From: Chrysogorgia sp. JL179-B06 | Lineage: Eukaryota; Cnidaria; Anthozoa; Scleralcyonacea; Chrysogorgiidae | DNA length: 64,000 nt | NCBI GenBank assembly: GCA_035772405.1 | Contig: JAYKKM010000428.1 | Coordinates: 6,846,001-6,910,000 of the forward strand | Direction: 5' to 3' | In this document: one piece after another, positions 30,692 to 39,519 of the stretch | Position numbering within the stretch: the first letter of the stretch is position 1 | Layout of the letters: every line of letters begins with the position of its first letter | Translations under genes and position numbers: made by a program | The notes under the pieces: model-generated | Told to the model about the DNA's origin: nothing | Databases searched by the model: none | The model's input: the letters and a program-made list of their open reading frames with translations, nothing else

Positions 30692-31642
30692 TTACTTTAT
30701 ACCATATTCCTTCATCATTTCTCCACCCATGATTATGATGTCTCGGTTCGTCATGTAGCCACTCACAATTTTCACACCGTAGAATTCTATCAACGATGGG
30801 TGTGCATAGGGCGCTAGTGGTATTCTTGGTCGATGTATTCCAAAAATTGTTCCATAGGGTGCGCCTATCTTTTTCATATTTGCTATGAAGTCTGAATCGG
30901 TTGACTTAACGTTGTTGACTCTGACATGTGAATTGCTCATTTGCCAGTGTATTGATATCATATGCATTTTTGTGAGGTCAACACCACTAGGAATAGTGCA
31001 TACTTTCTCCATCGCTGGGATGCTACCACCATACGCGAGCTTGTTGGTCACACCAGTCTTGTACCCTATGAACTTATCCCAACTACCATCGTCGTTTGAT
31101 ATAATTGTCTCCCAATTTGATCCAGCGGTTCTCATTGGTAACCTCACTACGACAAAAATGGAGAGATCACACCACTGCATACTCGGGCAATTAAAATGGA
31201 GACCTGACTCAAGTGGGATTGGCGTTAACACAGGTGATAGAAAACTTTGACTCACACCGCTGATGCCGACAATAGGACCATAAGCCGGGTTGTTTTGCAC
31301 TAATTTACTCGTTTCACCAATGGCTTTCACTTTGTTTGAACCATTGGTGTGAAATTCCACGTTTTTCAAGGCGTGTGTGCTGACGTTAAAGTCGAGCACA
31401 ACGTTGTAGGACTGACTCTTGAGGTAGCTTGATAGCAATTGCTCTAGAGTTCTTTTGTTTGTGACGTCTGAGTCATCGACTGGGTCTGCTACGTTTTTTA
31501 TCGCTGAGCCTTGCATGTCTATTATTCCAGACATCCTTCCACCAGTCGCGCTTAACTTAGGATCTTCGTTCAGATGCCTTTTCGTTCTCTTTAGTATTTT
31601 ATCGTGAGGGTCGTCAGACTCATACCCATAGTTTAGACTCAT
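30692..31642 (-). CDS. Tail-fibre-like structural protein
   Basis: 316 residues. Residues 33-68 contain GGRMSGIIDMQGSAIKNVAD followed by a PVDDSDVTNKRTLEQ-type stretch. This matches the repeat seen in phage tail fibres and other trimeric fibres (glycine, hydrophobic, N-x-I-x-N-V, D-P, D-x-V-x-K). The remaining 220 residues are rich in predicted beta strands (WCDLSIFVVVRLP, MISIHWQMSNSHVRVNN) and could be a lectin-like or jelly-roll head. The gene lies in the leftward structural block, 2 nt below the previous gene. An attachment or spike role is inferred only. Confidence 0.55.
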   Translation of the reverse strand: MSLNYGYESDDPHDKILKRTKRHLNEDPKLSATGGRMSGIIDMQGSAIKNVADPVDDSDVTNKRTLEQLLSSYLKSQSYNVVLDFNVSTHALKNVEFHTNGSNKVKAIGETSKLVQNNPAYGPIVGISGVSQSFLSPVLTPIPLESGLHFNCPSMQWCDLSIFVVVRLPMRTAGSNWETIISNDDGSWDKFIGYKTGVTNKLAYGGSIPAMEKVCTIPSGVDLTKMHMISIHWQMSNSHVRVNNVKSTDSDFIANMKKIGAPYGTIFGIHRPRIPLAPYAHPSLIEFYGVKIVSGYMTNRDIIIMGGEMMKEYGIK

Positions 31643-31644
31643 TA

Positions 31645-33138
31645 CTACCTGAAGGTGTATTTGGTTACTAAATAGCCAGACACCGCTGAGAACCCTAACA
31701 CTATCACCAGCGTTGTCGTGTCTGACTCACTTGAGGTGGTAGTCTGCGCAATTTGGTTGGTCGCTGTTCTCTTCATGGGTGGTGCTACTCCCAAGTTAGC
31801 CACCACGTTTTCTTGGTGGACTTTTTTAGCCACTGTTTTCTTCACGGGTGACGCTACTAAGTTAGTCACCACATTTTCTTGGTGGACTTTTTTAGCCGCG
31901 GTCGTCGGTGTTGTCGCATTCAAGCGAGTGTTCACCCCAAATTTCATGGACTCTGTGGCAATCTTTAATAAGTTGTTGTACCCAGCGATTTTATTCTTGA
32001 GAATCACCACGTTACTCGGCATTAACCACGTACTTGGCGACACTGCAAGATTTTGGACAACGTTGGTGTCTCTAATCGATTTATTCATGTTGAGAATCCA
32101 TGTCGATACGTCATACTGAATAACACTGTCAGAAAACAACTTGCGGAATTCTTGTTGGGTTTCTAGACTTCCTGCAGAGCCACCAACGACTGATACACGT
32201 GTTCTCGCTTGCGCACCAAGTGTGGAGTACACAAAGGACTCTATGCTCTGATTTAGATATTGCAGCCCAATGTTGGTGAAGCCGTCTGAGAGTCGCGCGA
32301 CGTATCGTTTGTAGTCGTTATGGGTGTCGTTGAGTGTGAAGACTCTAGATTCGCCTAAAGTGCCATCGCTCAGGACTTTACTCTGGTAATAATGCTTTCT
32401 GGGAATTTTGGAAATCTTGCCATACAATTCGGAAGCGTTAAATTCTCTACTTATCGATTTCATGGTCTCACCACCCTCCATTCTTCTGAGAAGTCTTCTA
32501 ATGGTGAAGTACAAATGAAACCTCATCACACTTGTGACCACGGGGTGAACTTCTTGTGACACTGATAAATGTTGCAATGACACCCCACAACAGAAACTCG
32601 CACAATACGTCGCAAACACAATGCGGTAGTAAGATTCGTTGTCATCCCACTCTGATTTTGTCTTTGACGTGGTGACTCGCAAGACTGGTAGCTTTGACAT
32701 GAAGTAGCTATTTTGGTTAACAAAAACTTTAAAGTTATTCACTGGATAATTCAACACGTTTTCTGTTGGATAACCATCCCAAAGCCCCCAGTGGTTCTTA
32801 TGACCTTTTGGTAGTGGTTGGATAGTCCCACCACCTTGCCATATTATTGGGAACTTACTATTGTGCAGCCACCTCCACATGTTTTTATCATTTTTGAAGG
32901 TTGTGCTGGTTATGTCTGTGCTGAGGATGTCATTGTTTCTGAAATACACGTCAACACTCATGATTTTACCGTCTTGTAAAATATTTGGATAGAACTCGAA
33001 TTTGTCTAGAGTAGTGTGAGGGTACTTTTTGATGAGGTCTGCCTTTGCGTCGTGTGCAGCCTTCGATGTGTTAGCCATCGCGAGTTTGTAGTGCTTTCCA
33101 TAGTACTCACGAAGGGCTCTCTGCATATAATATACCAT
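31645..33138 (-). CDS. Large structural or membrane protein, C-terminal anchor
   Basis: 497 residues from the ATG at 33138; Met5 (33126) is an alternative start. No enzyme motif is visible. Near the C-terminus a segment is doubled (AKKVHQENVV at about 415 and 437), then a Thr/Ser-rich linker and a single membrane helix (about 475-491, TTLVIVLGFSAVSGYLV) with a short basic tail. This is a type of tail-anchored protein. It is the first gene of a leftward block, and its ATG abuts the ATG of a rightward frame (CATATG). A remnant of its 5' end is found at 33850-33916. Confidence 0.6.
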   Translation of the reverse strand: MVYYMQRALREYYGKHYKLAMANTSKAAHDAKADLIKKYPHTTLDKFEFYPNILQDGKIMSVDVYFRNNDILSTDITSTTFKNDKNMWRWLHNSKFPIIWQGGGTIQPLPKGHKNHWGLWDGYPTENVLNYPVNNFKVFVNQNSYFMSKLPVLRVTTSKTKSEWDDNESYYRIVFATYCASFCCGVSLQHLSVSQEVHPVVTSVMRFHLYFTIRRLLRRMEGGETMKSISREFNASELYGKISKIPRKHYYQSKVLSDGTLGESRVFTLNDTHNDYKRYVARLSDGFTNIGLQYLNQSIESFVYSTLGAQARTRVSVVGGSAGSLETQQEFRKLFSDSVIQYDVSTWILNMNKSIRDTNVVQNLAVSPSTWLMPSNVVILKNKIAGYNNLLKIATESMKFGVNTRLNATTPTTAAKKVHQENVVTNLVASPVKKTVAKKVHQENVVANLGVAPPMKRTATNQIAQTTTSSESDTTTLVIVLGFSAVSGYLVTKYTFR

Positions 33139-33150
33139 ATGTTATACATA
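33121..33150. promoter_or_regulatory. Compact divergent start region
   Basis: The leftward ATG (33136-33138) and a rightward ATG (33139-33141) meet in CATATG; the likely rightward start is the in-frame ATG at 33151. The flanks are AT-rich (ATATAATATACC, GTTATACATA). The same block is repeated at 33911-33940 before the second paralog, so it travelled with the duplication and probably carries the promoter. Confidence 0.45.
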
Positions 33151-33849
33151 ATGCGAAAGTTGACGGTATTCATTGAAGGCTTAGAAAAAGTTGTGTCTTT
33201 TGACAACAGCGTGATGGTTACGCACGATAACCCATGCATTATGGTCAAGACAGCCACTGTGTTTTGGAACTATCATAACACGACAAATAACGACAGCATT
33301 CTGTTCATTACGCTGGATAGTTCTTATGCTCCCCATCAGGTGGAGATTAAAGTGGGTGAAGGGCACTTTAGCTTCGACACATTAGTCAAAGTTTTAAAAC
33401 ACAAGTCTAGCGAGCTTAAGGCGGATCTTAAGATAGAGAAACTAACACCCACGGGTAAATGTAGGGTCATGAGTAGTGTCCCAGTTGTGTTAGAGACTAT
33501 CGGGCCTCTACTAGGTTTCGCGGAGGGTGGGATTATTAGAACTGGCTCACAGTGGCACACTAGCCCAAACGAGGTCGATATGTACAGAGGTCTGAAGTAC
33601 ATAGAGATCTCATGTGACATTGTTGACTCTGAGAGCAATGTGGGTACTGATGGGAAGCGTAGTAATGTGATCACGACGTTACCAATACCCACCGGACAGT
33701 CTTTGAAGGGGTCAGTACAACGTCATGTAGACATCGAGTCCAAGGTGGGTATTAAAAAAGGTGTTTACTCAAGTATGACGTTTCGCGTCAAACCAAATAA
33801 TGGCGATCTTAAAATTGGTGCAGTGCTATTGGAATTGTATATTGTGTGA
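33151..33849 (+). CDS. Putative minor capsid (penton-like) protein, paralog 1
   Basis: 232 residues beginning MRKLTVFIEGLEKVVSFDNS. The start was chosen at 33151 because the second paralog aligns from this Met; the frame upstream only runs through the neighbour in antisense. Beta-rich with alternating hydrophobic strands, ending SSMTFRVKPNN and GAVLLELYIV, compatible with the single jelly-roll of a Polinton minor capsid protein. The first 35 and last 95 residues are nearly identical to paralog 2, but the middle differs strongly. The penton assignment is by size, context and fold impression, not by a decisive motif. Confidence 0.55.
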   Translation: MRKLTVFIEGLEKVVSFDNSVMVTHDNPCIMVKTATVFWNYHNTTNNDSILFITLDSSYAPHQVEIKVGEGHFSFDTLVKVLKHKSSELKADLKIEKLTPTGKCRVMSSVPVVLETIGPLLGFAEGGIIRTGSQWHTSPNEVDMYRGLKYIEISCDIVDSESNVGTDGKRSNVITTLPIPTGQSLKGSVQRHVDIESKVGIKKGVYSSMTFRVKPNNGDLKIGAVLLELYIV

Positions 33850-33916
33850 ATTATGTGGAGCTTGGCGTGTAGCCTTCGGTGTGTTCGCCATCGCACGCTT
33901 GTAGTACTTTCTGCAT
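33850..33916 (-). pseudogene. 5' remnant of the 497-residue gene
   Basis: Short minus-strand segment with AMANTPKA, clearly related to AMANTSKA at residues 20-27 of the gene at 31645-33138, but frame-shifted and cut off. It was duplicated together with the divergent start region and paralog 1, giving the tandem copy that starts at 33941. Confidence 0.7.
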
Positions 33917-33940
33917 AAAATATACCATATGTTATACATA

Positions 33941-34612
33941 ATGCGAAAGTTGACGGTGTTCATTGAAGGTGTAGAAAAAGTTGTGTCTTTTGACAACAGT
34001 GTGATGATCACGCATGATAACCCACGCATTATGGTCAAGACAGCCACTGTGTTTTGGGACTATGACAACGTATTGGCAAACGCGACCAACTTTTCCTTCG
34101 ATAGTCTCTCACTGATCTCAGTGCCTCAAGGACACTATAGCTTCAACGCGTTGGTTGAGTTCATGAAGCTTCAGCTCCCCGGCGTGGGGCAAAGTCTTGA
34201 AATAGAGAAAACTCTATCTGGTGGATGTAGAGTGAAGACTACAGCCTTGTTAAGGTTGCGGGAAGTTGGGCCCCTTCTTGGCTTTGCGGGAAACACGTTA
34301 ATCCAAAGGAAGCGGTGGCATGTCAGCCCAAACAAGGTTGATATGTACAGAGGTCTGAAGTACATAGAAGTTTCATGTGACATTGTTGACTCTGAGAGCA
34401 ATGTGGGTATTGATGGGAAGCGTAGCAATGTGATCACAACGTTGCCAATACCTACCGAACAGTCATTGAAAGGGTCAGTGCAACGCCATGTGGATATTGA
34501 GTCAAAGGTGAGTATTAAAAAAGGTGTTTACTCAAGTATGACGTTTCGCGTCAAACCAAATAACAGTGGTCTCAAAATTGGTGCGGTGTTATTGGAACTG
34601 TATATTGTGTGA
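33941..34612 (+). CDS. Putative minor capsid (penton-like) protein, paralog 2
   Basis: 223 residues, tandem paralog of 33151-33849. N-terminal MRKLTVFIEGVEKVVSFDNS and the C-terminal segment from VDMYRGLKYIEVSCDIV onward are almost unchanged. Residues about 36-115 (between FWDYDN and the shared VDMYRG) share little with paralog 1 beyond GPLLGFA. This suggests different exposed surfaces on the same structural frame. The stop lies 5 bp before the integrase ATG. Function as for paralog 1. Confidence 0.55.
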   Translation: MRKLTVFIEGVEKVVSFDNSVMITHDNPRIMVKTATVFWDYDNVLANATNFSFDSLSLISVPQGHYSFNALVEFMKLQLPGVGQSLEIEKTLSGGCRVKTTALLRLREVGPLLGFAGNTLIQRKRWHVSPNKVDMYRGLKYIEVSCDIVDSESNVGIDGKRSNVITTLPIPTEQSLKGSVQRHVDIESKVSIKKGVYSSMTFRVKPNNSGLKIGAVLLELYIV

Positions 34613-34617
34613 ATTAT

Positions 34618-35715
34618 ATGGAACTCGGTGTGGAAACAGAACAAGGGTTGAGAGACATCTATTATAATCCCAAGACGGGGTACAGTGGTGCAGAGAGGTT
34701 GTATCAAAGTGCATTGGGAGACGGATTGAAAGTGACTAGAAAAACAGTGAAAGAGTGGTTGACGGCGCAGGACACTTACACTAGGTACAAACCCATTGTG
34801 AGAAGACATAAGTTCCGCGCGACTTTTGTTGGGTTTCTTGGTGAAGAGCTCCAAATGGACTTAGTGGACATGAGCAAGTACTCAAAACAGAATGGAGGGT
34901 ATTATTGGATATTGACAGGTATTGAAATATTAAGTAGATACGCTTTTGGCATTGCAGTTTACAGAAAAGACACTAAGAACATGACTAAGGCTGTTGGAAA
35001 ATTGTTGGTTGACTTTAGAGATCGGTTTGGAACCATGCCTAAGTTAGCGCAATTTGACGATGGACTTGAGTTCTACAATGTTGGGGTGAAAAATTTGCTG
35101 AAAAAACATGGTGTTGAGTATTTCAGCACTAAGAGCGACAAAAAGGCTGCTGTTGTCGAGCGTTTTAATAGAAGTCTGAAGAGCATTATGTGGAAGTACT
35201 TTTATACCCGTGGAACGTACAAATGGATTGACGTTCTCAACCAGTTTGTGGGCAATTACAATAGCAACGTGAATCGAAGCATTATGATGAAACCGAAGGA
35301 TGTCGATAAGTCAAATGAAGCCGAGGTGTGGACCACTTTGTTTGGTCATCAATTTGCAGACAACCCATTACCAAAGTTCAAGATTGGTCAATCGGTGAGA
35401 ATTAGTAAATACAAGAGTGTGTTCACAAAGGGTTATGAAGCCAACTTCACTGAAGAGCTGTTTAAAGTGGTAAAGGTTATTCGTGGCGACCCGAATGTGT
35501 ACGAAATTGAGGATATAAGTGGTGAACAGATTATTGGTAAATTTTATGAACAGGAATTATCGCTGGTCAATAAGAAACATGGCGGCGATGTGTACAGAGT
35601 TGAAAAGGTGTTGAAAGAAAGAAAGTCGGAGGGAAGAAGATGGTGCTGGTCAAATGGTTGGGTTATGAGAGCAAACATAATTCGTGGATACCAGAAAGCG
35701 ATATTCAAAATGTGA
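34618..35715 (+). CDS. int: Integrase (rve/DDE) with frame-changed chromodomain
   Basis: 365 codons from the ATG at 34618; the GTG at 34609 is rejected as a start. An N-terminal helical region with TRKTVKEWL is followed by the retroviral-type core: MDLVDM (D81), QFDDGLEF (D147) and VVERFNRSL (E181). A beta-rich C-terminal domain lies at about 250-320. A chromodomain then begins at VYRVEKVLKERK (about 325), but after residue 340 the frame departs. The expected chromodomain residues KWLGYES and SWIPESDIQNV are encoded in the minus-one frame and stop at 35718-35720. A mutation, a sequencing error in a GA-rich run or programmed frameshifting could explain it. It integrates the element and makes the 6-bp duplication. 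Confidence 0.93.
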   Translation: MELGVETEQGLRDIYYNPKTGYSGAERLYQSALGDGLKVTRKTVKEWLTAQDTYTRYKPIVRRHKFRATFVGFLGEELQMDLVDMSKYSKQNGGYYWILTGIEILSRYAFGIAVYRKDTKNMTKAVGKLLVDFRDRFGTMPKLAQFDDGLEFYNVGVKNLLKKHGVEYFSTKSDKKAAVVERFNRSLKSIMWKYFYTRGTYKWIDVLNQFVGNYNSNVNRSIMMKPKDVDKSNEAEVWTTLFGHQFADNPLPKFKIGQSVRISKYKSVFTKGYEANFTEELFKVVKVIRGDPNVYEIEDISGEQIIGKFYEQELSLVNKKHGGDVYRVEKVLKERKSEGRRWCWSNGWVMRANIIRGYQKAIFKM

Positions 35716-35726
35716 GCTAATGTAAC

Positions 35727-36734
35727 ATGGCTAAGAGTGGCTTCGACGACCTCGAGACGGAGGGCTTTGATGAATACAAAGATATGAGTAATGATGAACT
35801 AGATCGCAGTCTCGAAAGAGCCACTCAAGATCTTGAGCTAGCTCGGGGTGATCTAGGCGTCACAGCCGATGAGGAAACTAGACTAACTAGAGTGGAGAGT
35901 GGACTGAAGCGCGAACACGACATAAGACTTCGTCAACACATGGGGGAGACTACTAGCGATCTCGTAACGCGGAGTGGTGGAGGGGTGTATCAACATGTGG
36001 AGAGGGTTTTTAGTGATCTCGCAACGCAGACTATTGACAACGTGAGAGATCGTGAAGACGTCGCGAGGAGTGTGCCATTGTTAGACACCACACACGCAGA
36101 GTACGTCAACATACCTAGACTAACACCAGTCGAGAACCGTGAGTTGAGCGCGCTACTCAATCCAAGCGAGAATGTGTCGCGTGAGTCTAGAATAGGCGAC
36201 ACTGGCGCATTGCAAATACGAGCGGACCGTTATCAAAACTTGATAAATGAAGTGAACAAAAGAATAGCGGAGCTCGCAGTAAAAGACCTCACGGCTGTAG
36301 AGAACGAAGAGTTCGTCGATCTAGCTGAAAGAGTGATTGGACTTAAAAAAGCTAGAGACATGCTTATTGAGCAGCGGGAAATAGAAGAGGTTAGAGAGCA
36401 GCAGGAAGTCGACATTGACAGGTTGCAGAGGTTCAAGAAATGGGCTAGAGAAAATATGGTTGGGATGAGCGCTTTAGCGATTTCAGTAGCTGCAATTGTG
36501 ACGACTGTTATTATCGCTGGGAGGACTAACGTTATGAAAGGCGCTATGGTCACGAGGTCATTCGCACAGGCTGTTAAAAACGCGATAACGAAGATGGGTC
36601 CATGGGCTGTTGGGTTGGCTAACTTAGTTTACGACGCGCTGGTGACAGGTGCGAAGGGTCTCGCTTGGCTAGCTCAAAATCTGTGGGTGTTTGCGGTGAC
36701 ATTCGCGTGGCTTGCGTACAATTATCTAATCTAG
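35727..36734 (+). CDS. Membrane-anchored structural protein, paralog 1
   Basis: 335 residues. The N-terminus is acidic with FDEYKDMSNDELDRSLE. The middle is helical and charged with NRELSALLNPSENVSRES, and a coiled-coil-like stretch precedes VDIDRLQRF. The C-terminal 100 residues contain hydrophobic segments (MSALAISVAAIVTTVIIAG, then WAVGLANLVYDALV and LWVFAVTFAWLAYNYLI), so two or three membrane passes are likely. It starts 6 bp after the integrase minus-one-frame stop. The next gene is a tandem paralog. The function is unknown; a virion-internal membrane-active protein is one possibility. Confidence 0.6.
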   Translation: MAKSGFDDLETEGFDEYKDMSNDELDRSLERATQDLELARGDLGVTADEETRLTRVESGLKREHDIRLRQHMGETTSDLVTRSGGGVYQHVERVFSDLATQTIDNVRDREDVARSVPLLDTTHAEYVNIPRLTPVENRELSALLNPSENVSRESRIGDTGALQIRADRYQNLINEVNKRIAELAVKDLTAVENEEFVDLAERVIGLKKARDMLIEQREIEEVREQQEVDIDRLQRFKKWARENMVGMSALAISVAAIVTTVIIAGRTNVMKGAMVTRSFAQAVKNAITKMGPWAVGLANLVYDALVTGAKGLAWLAQNLWVFAVTFAWLAYNYLI

Positions 36735-36793
36735 AAAGAAAATATGATTCGTAGGAGTCAGAGAGCGATATTCAAAATGTGAGCTAATGTAAT

Positions 36794-38242
36794 ATGGCTG
36801 AAGGTGAGGAAGATTTTAACGAGATCGAGATGGAAACCCTCAATAAGTATGAAGACATGAGTAATGAGCAATTAGAAAATACGCTCGCCAATATCGAAGA
36901 TGCTATTCAAGGCGTGTACGGTAAGTACACTAAAGACAACATGCCGGAAGACGTTCGTGTTAATTACGACGACTATCAAGACCACGCGAAAAAGATAATG
37001 AGTGAGCTAGACGCGAGGCGAGGTGGGCAAAAAGAGACGTCATTTATTGATACTGATGATGGTAAGACGGTGACGATAAGGGGAACCAACACAAAAGCCC
37101 CCGCAGTGGAGTTTGTTGAGCAGGAGTCATATGGTGATGTCAATGACGAGAGTTTTAGTATAGCTTTTGAAGAGGAGAAAGAAATTGAGAGAAGGCTGGG
37201 CGAGCTAAAAGCATCCAACAAAAAGCTAACAGAAAACAACGTAAAAAGAATCAAGCTAATAAATAAGAAAATACGTAAATTGAGTGGAAAAACACTCGGC
37301 AAGGACCACGCGTCAAGGGAGATAGTCAACAGGTCGCGGGTTACGGACTCAGAGGCTATTTTTTTCAAACCGATAAACAAAGATGGTAAACCTGGGAAAC
37401 CTAAACTAATTCTAAAACCTGGGAAAAATAAAAAAAACTTGGTCTACAGTAAAGACGATAATAGTAAAAACGCGATTGAACAGTTCAAAGAGTTAGTTAA
37501 ACAAATCCCTGAGAGCGCAGAAACAACAGTTGCCACAACAGAAGTAACCCCAGATGATCCCCCAGTGATTGAGACAAAAGTGGACTACGACGACATACTT
37601 GGGTTATCACCAAACGAAAACCGTGAGCTGAATGGTGTGCTTAACCCAAGCGATAGCGTGTTGCGCGAGTCAAGAATAGGTGACAATGGTGCATTGCAAA
37701 TACAAGCAAACTATTTTCAAAAAGCGTTGGACGAAGCGAATGGGAGATTGGTGGAGCTTGAAAAAAAAAAAGCTGGCCAAAGTGGTCTCACGAGTGACGA
37801 AGAGCGAGAGTACGCTGGTTTGCTTGAAAGAGTGAGAGGACTTGGGAGAGCCATAGACAGAATCCTAGAACAGCGCGAGCTTGAAGAGGTTAGAGCGCAA
37901 CAAGAAGTCGACATTGACAGATTGCAGAAATTTAAGGAATGGGCTAAAGAAAATATGGTTGGGTTGAGCGCTGTAGCAATTTCAGTGGCTGGAATTATAA
38001 CAACTATTATTATCGCTGGGAGGTCTGCTGTTATGAAAGGCGCTATGGCCACGAGGTCATTCGCACAGGCTGTTAAGAACGCGATAACGAAGATGGGTCC
38101 ATGGGCTGTTGGGTTGGCTAATTTAGTTTACAATATGTTGACGTTGGGTGCGAAGGGTCTTGCTTGGTTGGCTCAAAATCTTTGGGTACTCGCGGTGGTA
38201 CTTGCGTGGTTTGCTTATGATTATTACAAGCTAAAACGGTAG
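36794..38242 (+). CDS. Membrane-anchored structural protein, paralog 2
   Basis: 482 residues, tandem paralog of the gene at 35727. It shares the N-terminal DMSN-D/E-Q/E-L motif, the NREL..(V)LNPS(D)SV.RESRIGD block, VDIDRLQKF and the hydrophobic C-terminus (SAVAISVAGIITTIIIAG, AMATRSFAQAVKNAITKMGP). It has an extra basic middle of about 150 residues rich in Lys (KPGKPKLILKPGKNKKN). The leader at 36745-36793 repeats the 3' end of the integrase (GATATTCAAAATGTGAGCTAA), which shows that the duplicated unit began inside the integrase tail. Confidence 0.6.
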   Translation: MAEGEEDFNEIEMETLNKYEDMSNEQLENTLANIEDAIQGVYGKYTKDNMPEDVRVNYDDYQDHAKKIMSELDARRGGQKETSFIDTDDGKTVTIRGTNTKAPAVEFVEQESYGDVNDESFSIAFEEEKEIERRLGELKASNKKLTENNVKRIKLINKKIRKLSGKTLGKDHASREIVNRSRVTDSEAIFFKPINKDGKPGKPKLILKPGKNKKNLVYSKDDNSKNAIEQFKELVKQIPESAETTVATTEVTPDDPPVIETKVDYDDILGLSPNENRELNGVLNPSDSVLRESRIGDNGALQIQANYFQKALDEANGRLVELEKKKAGQSGLTSDEEREYAGLLERVRGLGRAIDRILEQRELEEVRAQQEVDIDRLQKFKEWAKENMVGLSAVAISVAGIITTIIIAGRSAVMKGAMATRSFAQAVKNAITKMGPWAVGLANLVYNMLTLGAKGLAWLAQNLWVLAVVLAWFAYDYYKLKR

Positions 38243-38265
38243 CGATAAAACATATGTAAAGGTAT

Positions 38266-39504
38266 ATGAACGTCACGTCAGCAGAGTTGAGCCCTGGTTT
38301 TAGACGAGCGATCATGGGTGGTATAAAAGGGGTGAGAACGCAGCATGTGATCACGTTGAACCCTAATAAAGTCAGTCCTGGTGAGGAACTTTACATTGAC
38401 ATACCGAAGCTCAAGGTTAGCAGCTGTTTGGTTCCTGGATCGTTGGGTCTAGTGTTCGACTTTAAGAACGCGAACGTCAAAAGCTGGTTCTTGAACAATG
38501 TGAGCAAGTTGTTGGTTGAGAAACTTGTTGTGAGACTAGCTGGGGAGACTGTGTACGACAACAATGGGGAAAATTACACTGGTGTCTATCGCGACCTTTG
38601 GGAGAGTGTCACTGCGCGAGACCAAATGATTGACTATGGTATTGGTGGTGAGAACTTGAGAAAGTTAATTTCTAAGGACGACAGTGGTGCGGTGAGTGGG
38701 AACGTCGCTAAAGTTAGTGACGCGTTGATGTTTGGTGTGATTGGAACGAAACAGCGAATAAAGCTCGGCAAGATCATGAACGACCATGGATTGTACGCTC
38801 CTTTTAGCATGAACAACAACTTGCAGTATGTGATCACACTTCCTAAGGCCACAGACATCATGGTGGCGCAATCCGGTAGCGCTGTGGGTGGATACACTCT
38901 GGAGAACCTCGAGCTTGAGTACGAAACGATTGATAACCAGGAGCTCGCTGACGAAATAGCGTCGGGCTATGCAAGTGGTCGTAGTTTGTCGTATGAGCAC
39001 GTTACATTGATGAAAACCACCGAATGGGATAAAGGTACGACCATTGTGAATGAAAACATTAATCTACCAAGAAAAAGCATGAAGGCGATTGTGTTGCTAT
39101 TCACGAATAAGGTGCGAACAGATAGTGAGGAGTTTCTTTACCCAAATATTGAGAATATTAGAGTCACAATTGAAGGTGTGCCAAATAGTGTGTACTCACA
39201 AGGCATCCCGAAGTCGAAGTTCTATGCAGAAGCGAAACGACTGTTTGGTTTGGGTGAAGAACACGCTCAGTTCATGACCATACAGAAGTTCTATAAAGAT
39301 GGCTTTGCGTTGGTTATCGACTTGAGGAGTGTTCAAGACAATCGCAATGTCGCCACTGGCAAGAACATTGTAAACACACAATCCGGTGTGCTTCTTGAGA
39401 TCACTAAGAAAGCGACGACTGCGAATGTTATGTGCAGGGTGTTTGTGATGAGTGACGGACTGGTCAACTTTATGAACAATGGGTTGCAGTCAATCCAGTA
39501 TTAA
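38266..39504 (+). CDS. mcp: Major capsid protein (double jelly-roll, hexon-like)
   Basis: 412 residues starting MNVTSAELSPGFRRAIMGGI. Beta-rich throughout, with VFDFKNANVKSWFLNN, LVEKLVVRLAGETVYDNN and VYRDLWE in the first half and RIKLGKIMNDHGLYAPF in the middle. The length, position just before the packaging ATPase and strand pattern fit the Polinton major capsid protein. There is no enzymatic signature, as expected. It starts 23 bp after the membrane-protein paralog. The assignment rests on context and general pattern rather than a unique motif. Confidence 0.75.
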   Translation: MNVTSAELSPGFRRAIMGGIKGVRTQHVITLNPNKVSPGEELYIDIPKLKVSSCLVPGSLGLVFDFKNANVKSWFLNNVSKLLVEKLVVRLAGETVYDNNGENYTGVYRDLWESVTARDQMIDYGIGGENLRKLISKDDSGAVSGNVAKVSDALMFGVIGTKQRIKLGKIMNDHGLYAPFSMNNNLQYVITLPKATDIMVAQSGSAVGGYTLENLELEYETIDNQELADEIASGYASGRSLSYEHVTLMKTTEWDKGTTIVNENINLPRKSMKAIVLLFTNKVRTDSEEFLYPNIENIRVTIEGVPNSVYSQGIPKSKFYAEAKRLFGLGEEHAQFMTIQKFYKDGFALVIDLRSVQDNRNVATGKNIVNTQSGVLLEITKKATTANVMCRVFVMSDGLVNFMNNGLQSIQY

Positions 39505-39519
39505 ATCAAACGTGAGTTA

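Noticed and set aside
33016..33150. N-terminal extension of the penton-like protein
   Set aside because: It runs antisense through the neighbouring gene, and the paralog aligns from the Met at 33151.
34609..34617. Integrase start at 34609
   Set aside because: The codon is GTG. The first ATG in frame is at 34618. The same correction applies to 26820 and 27506.
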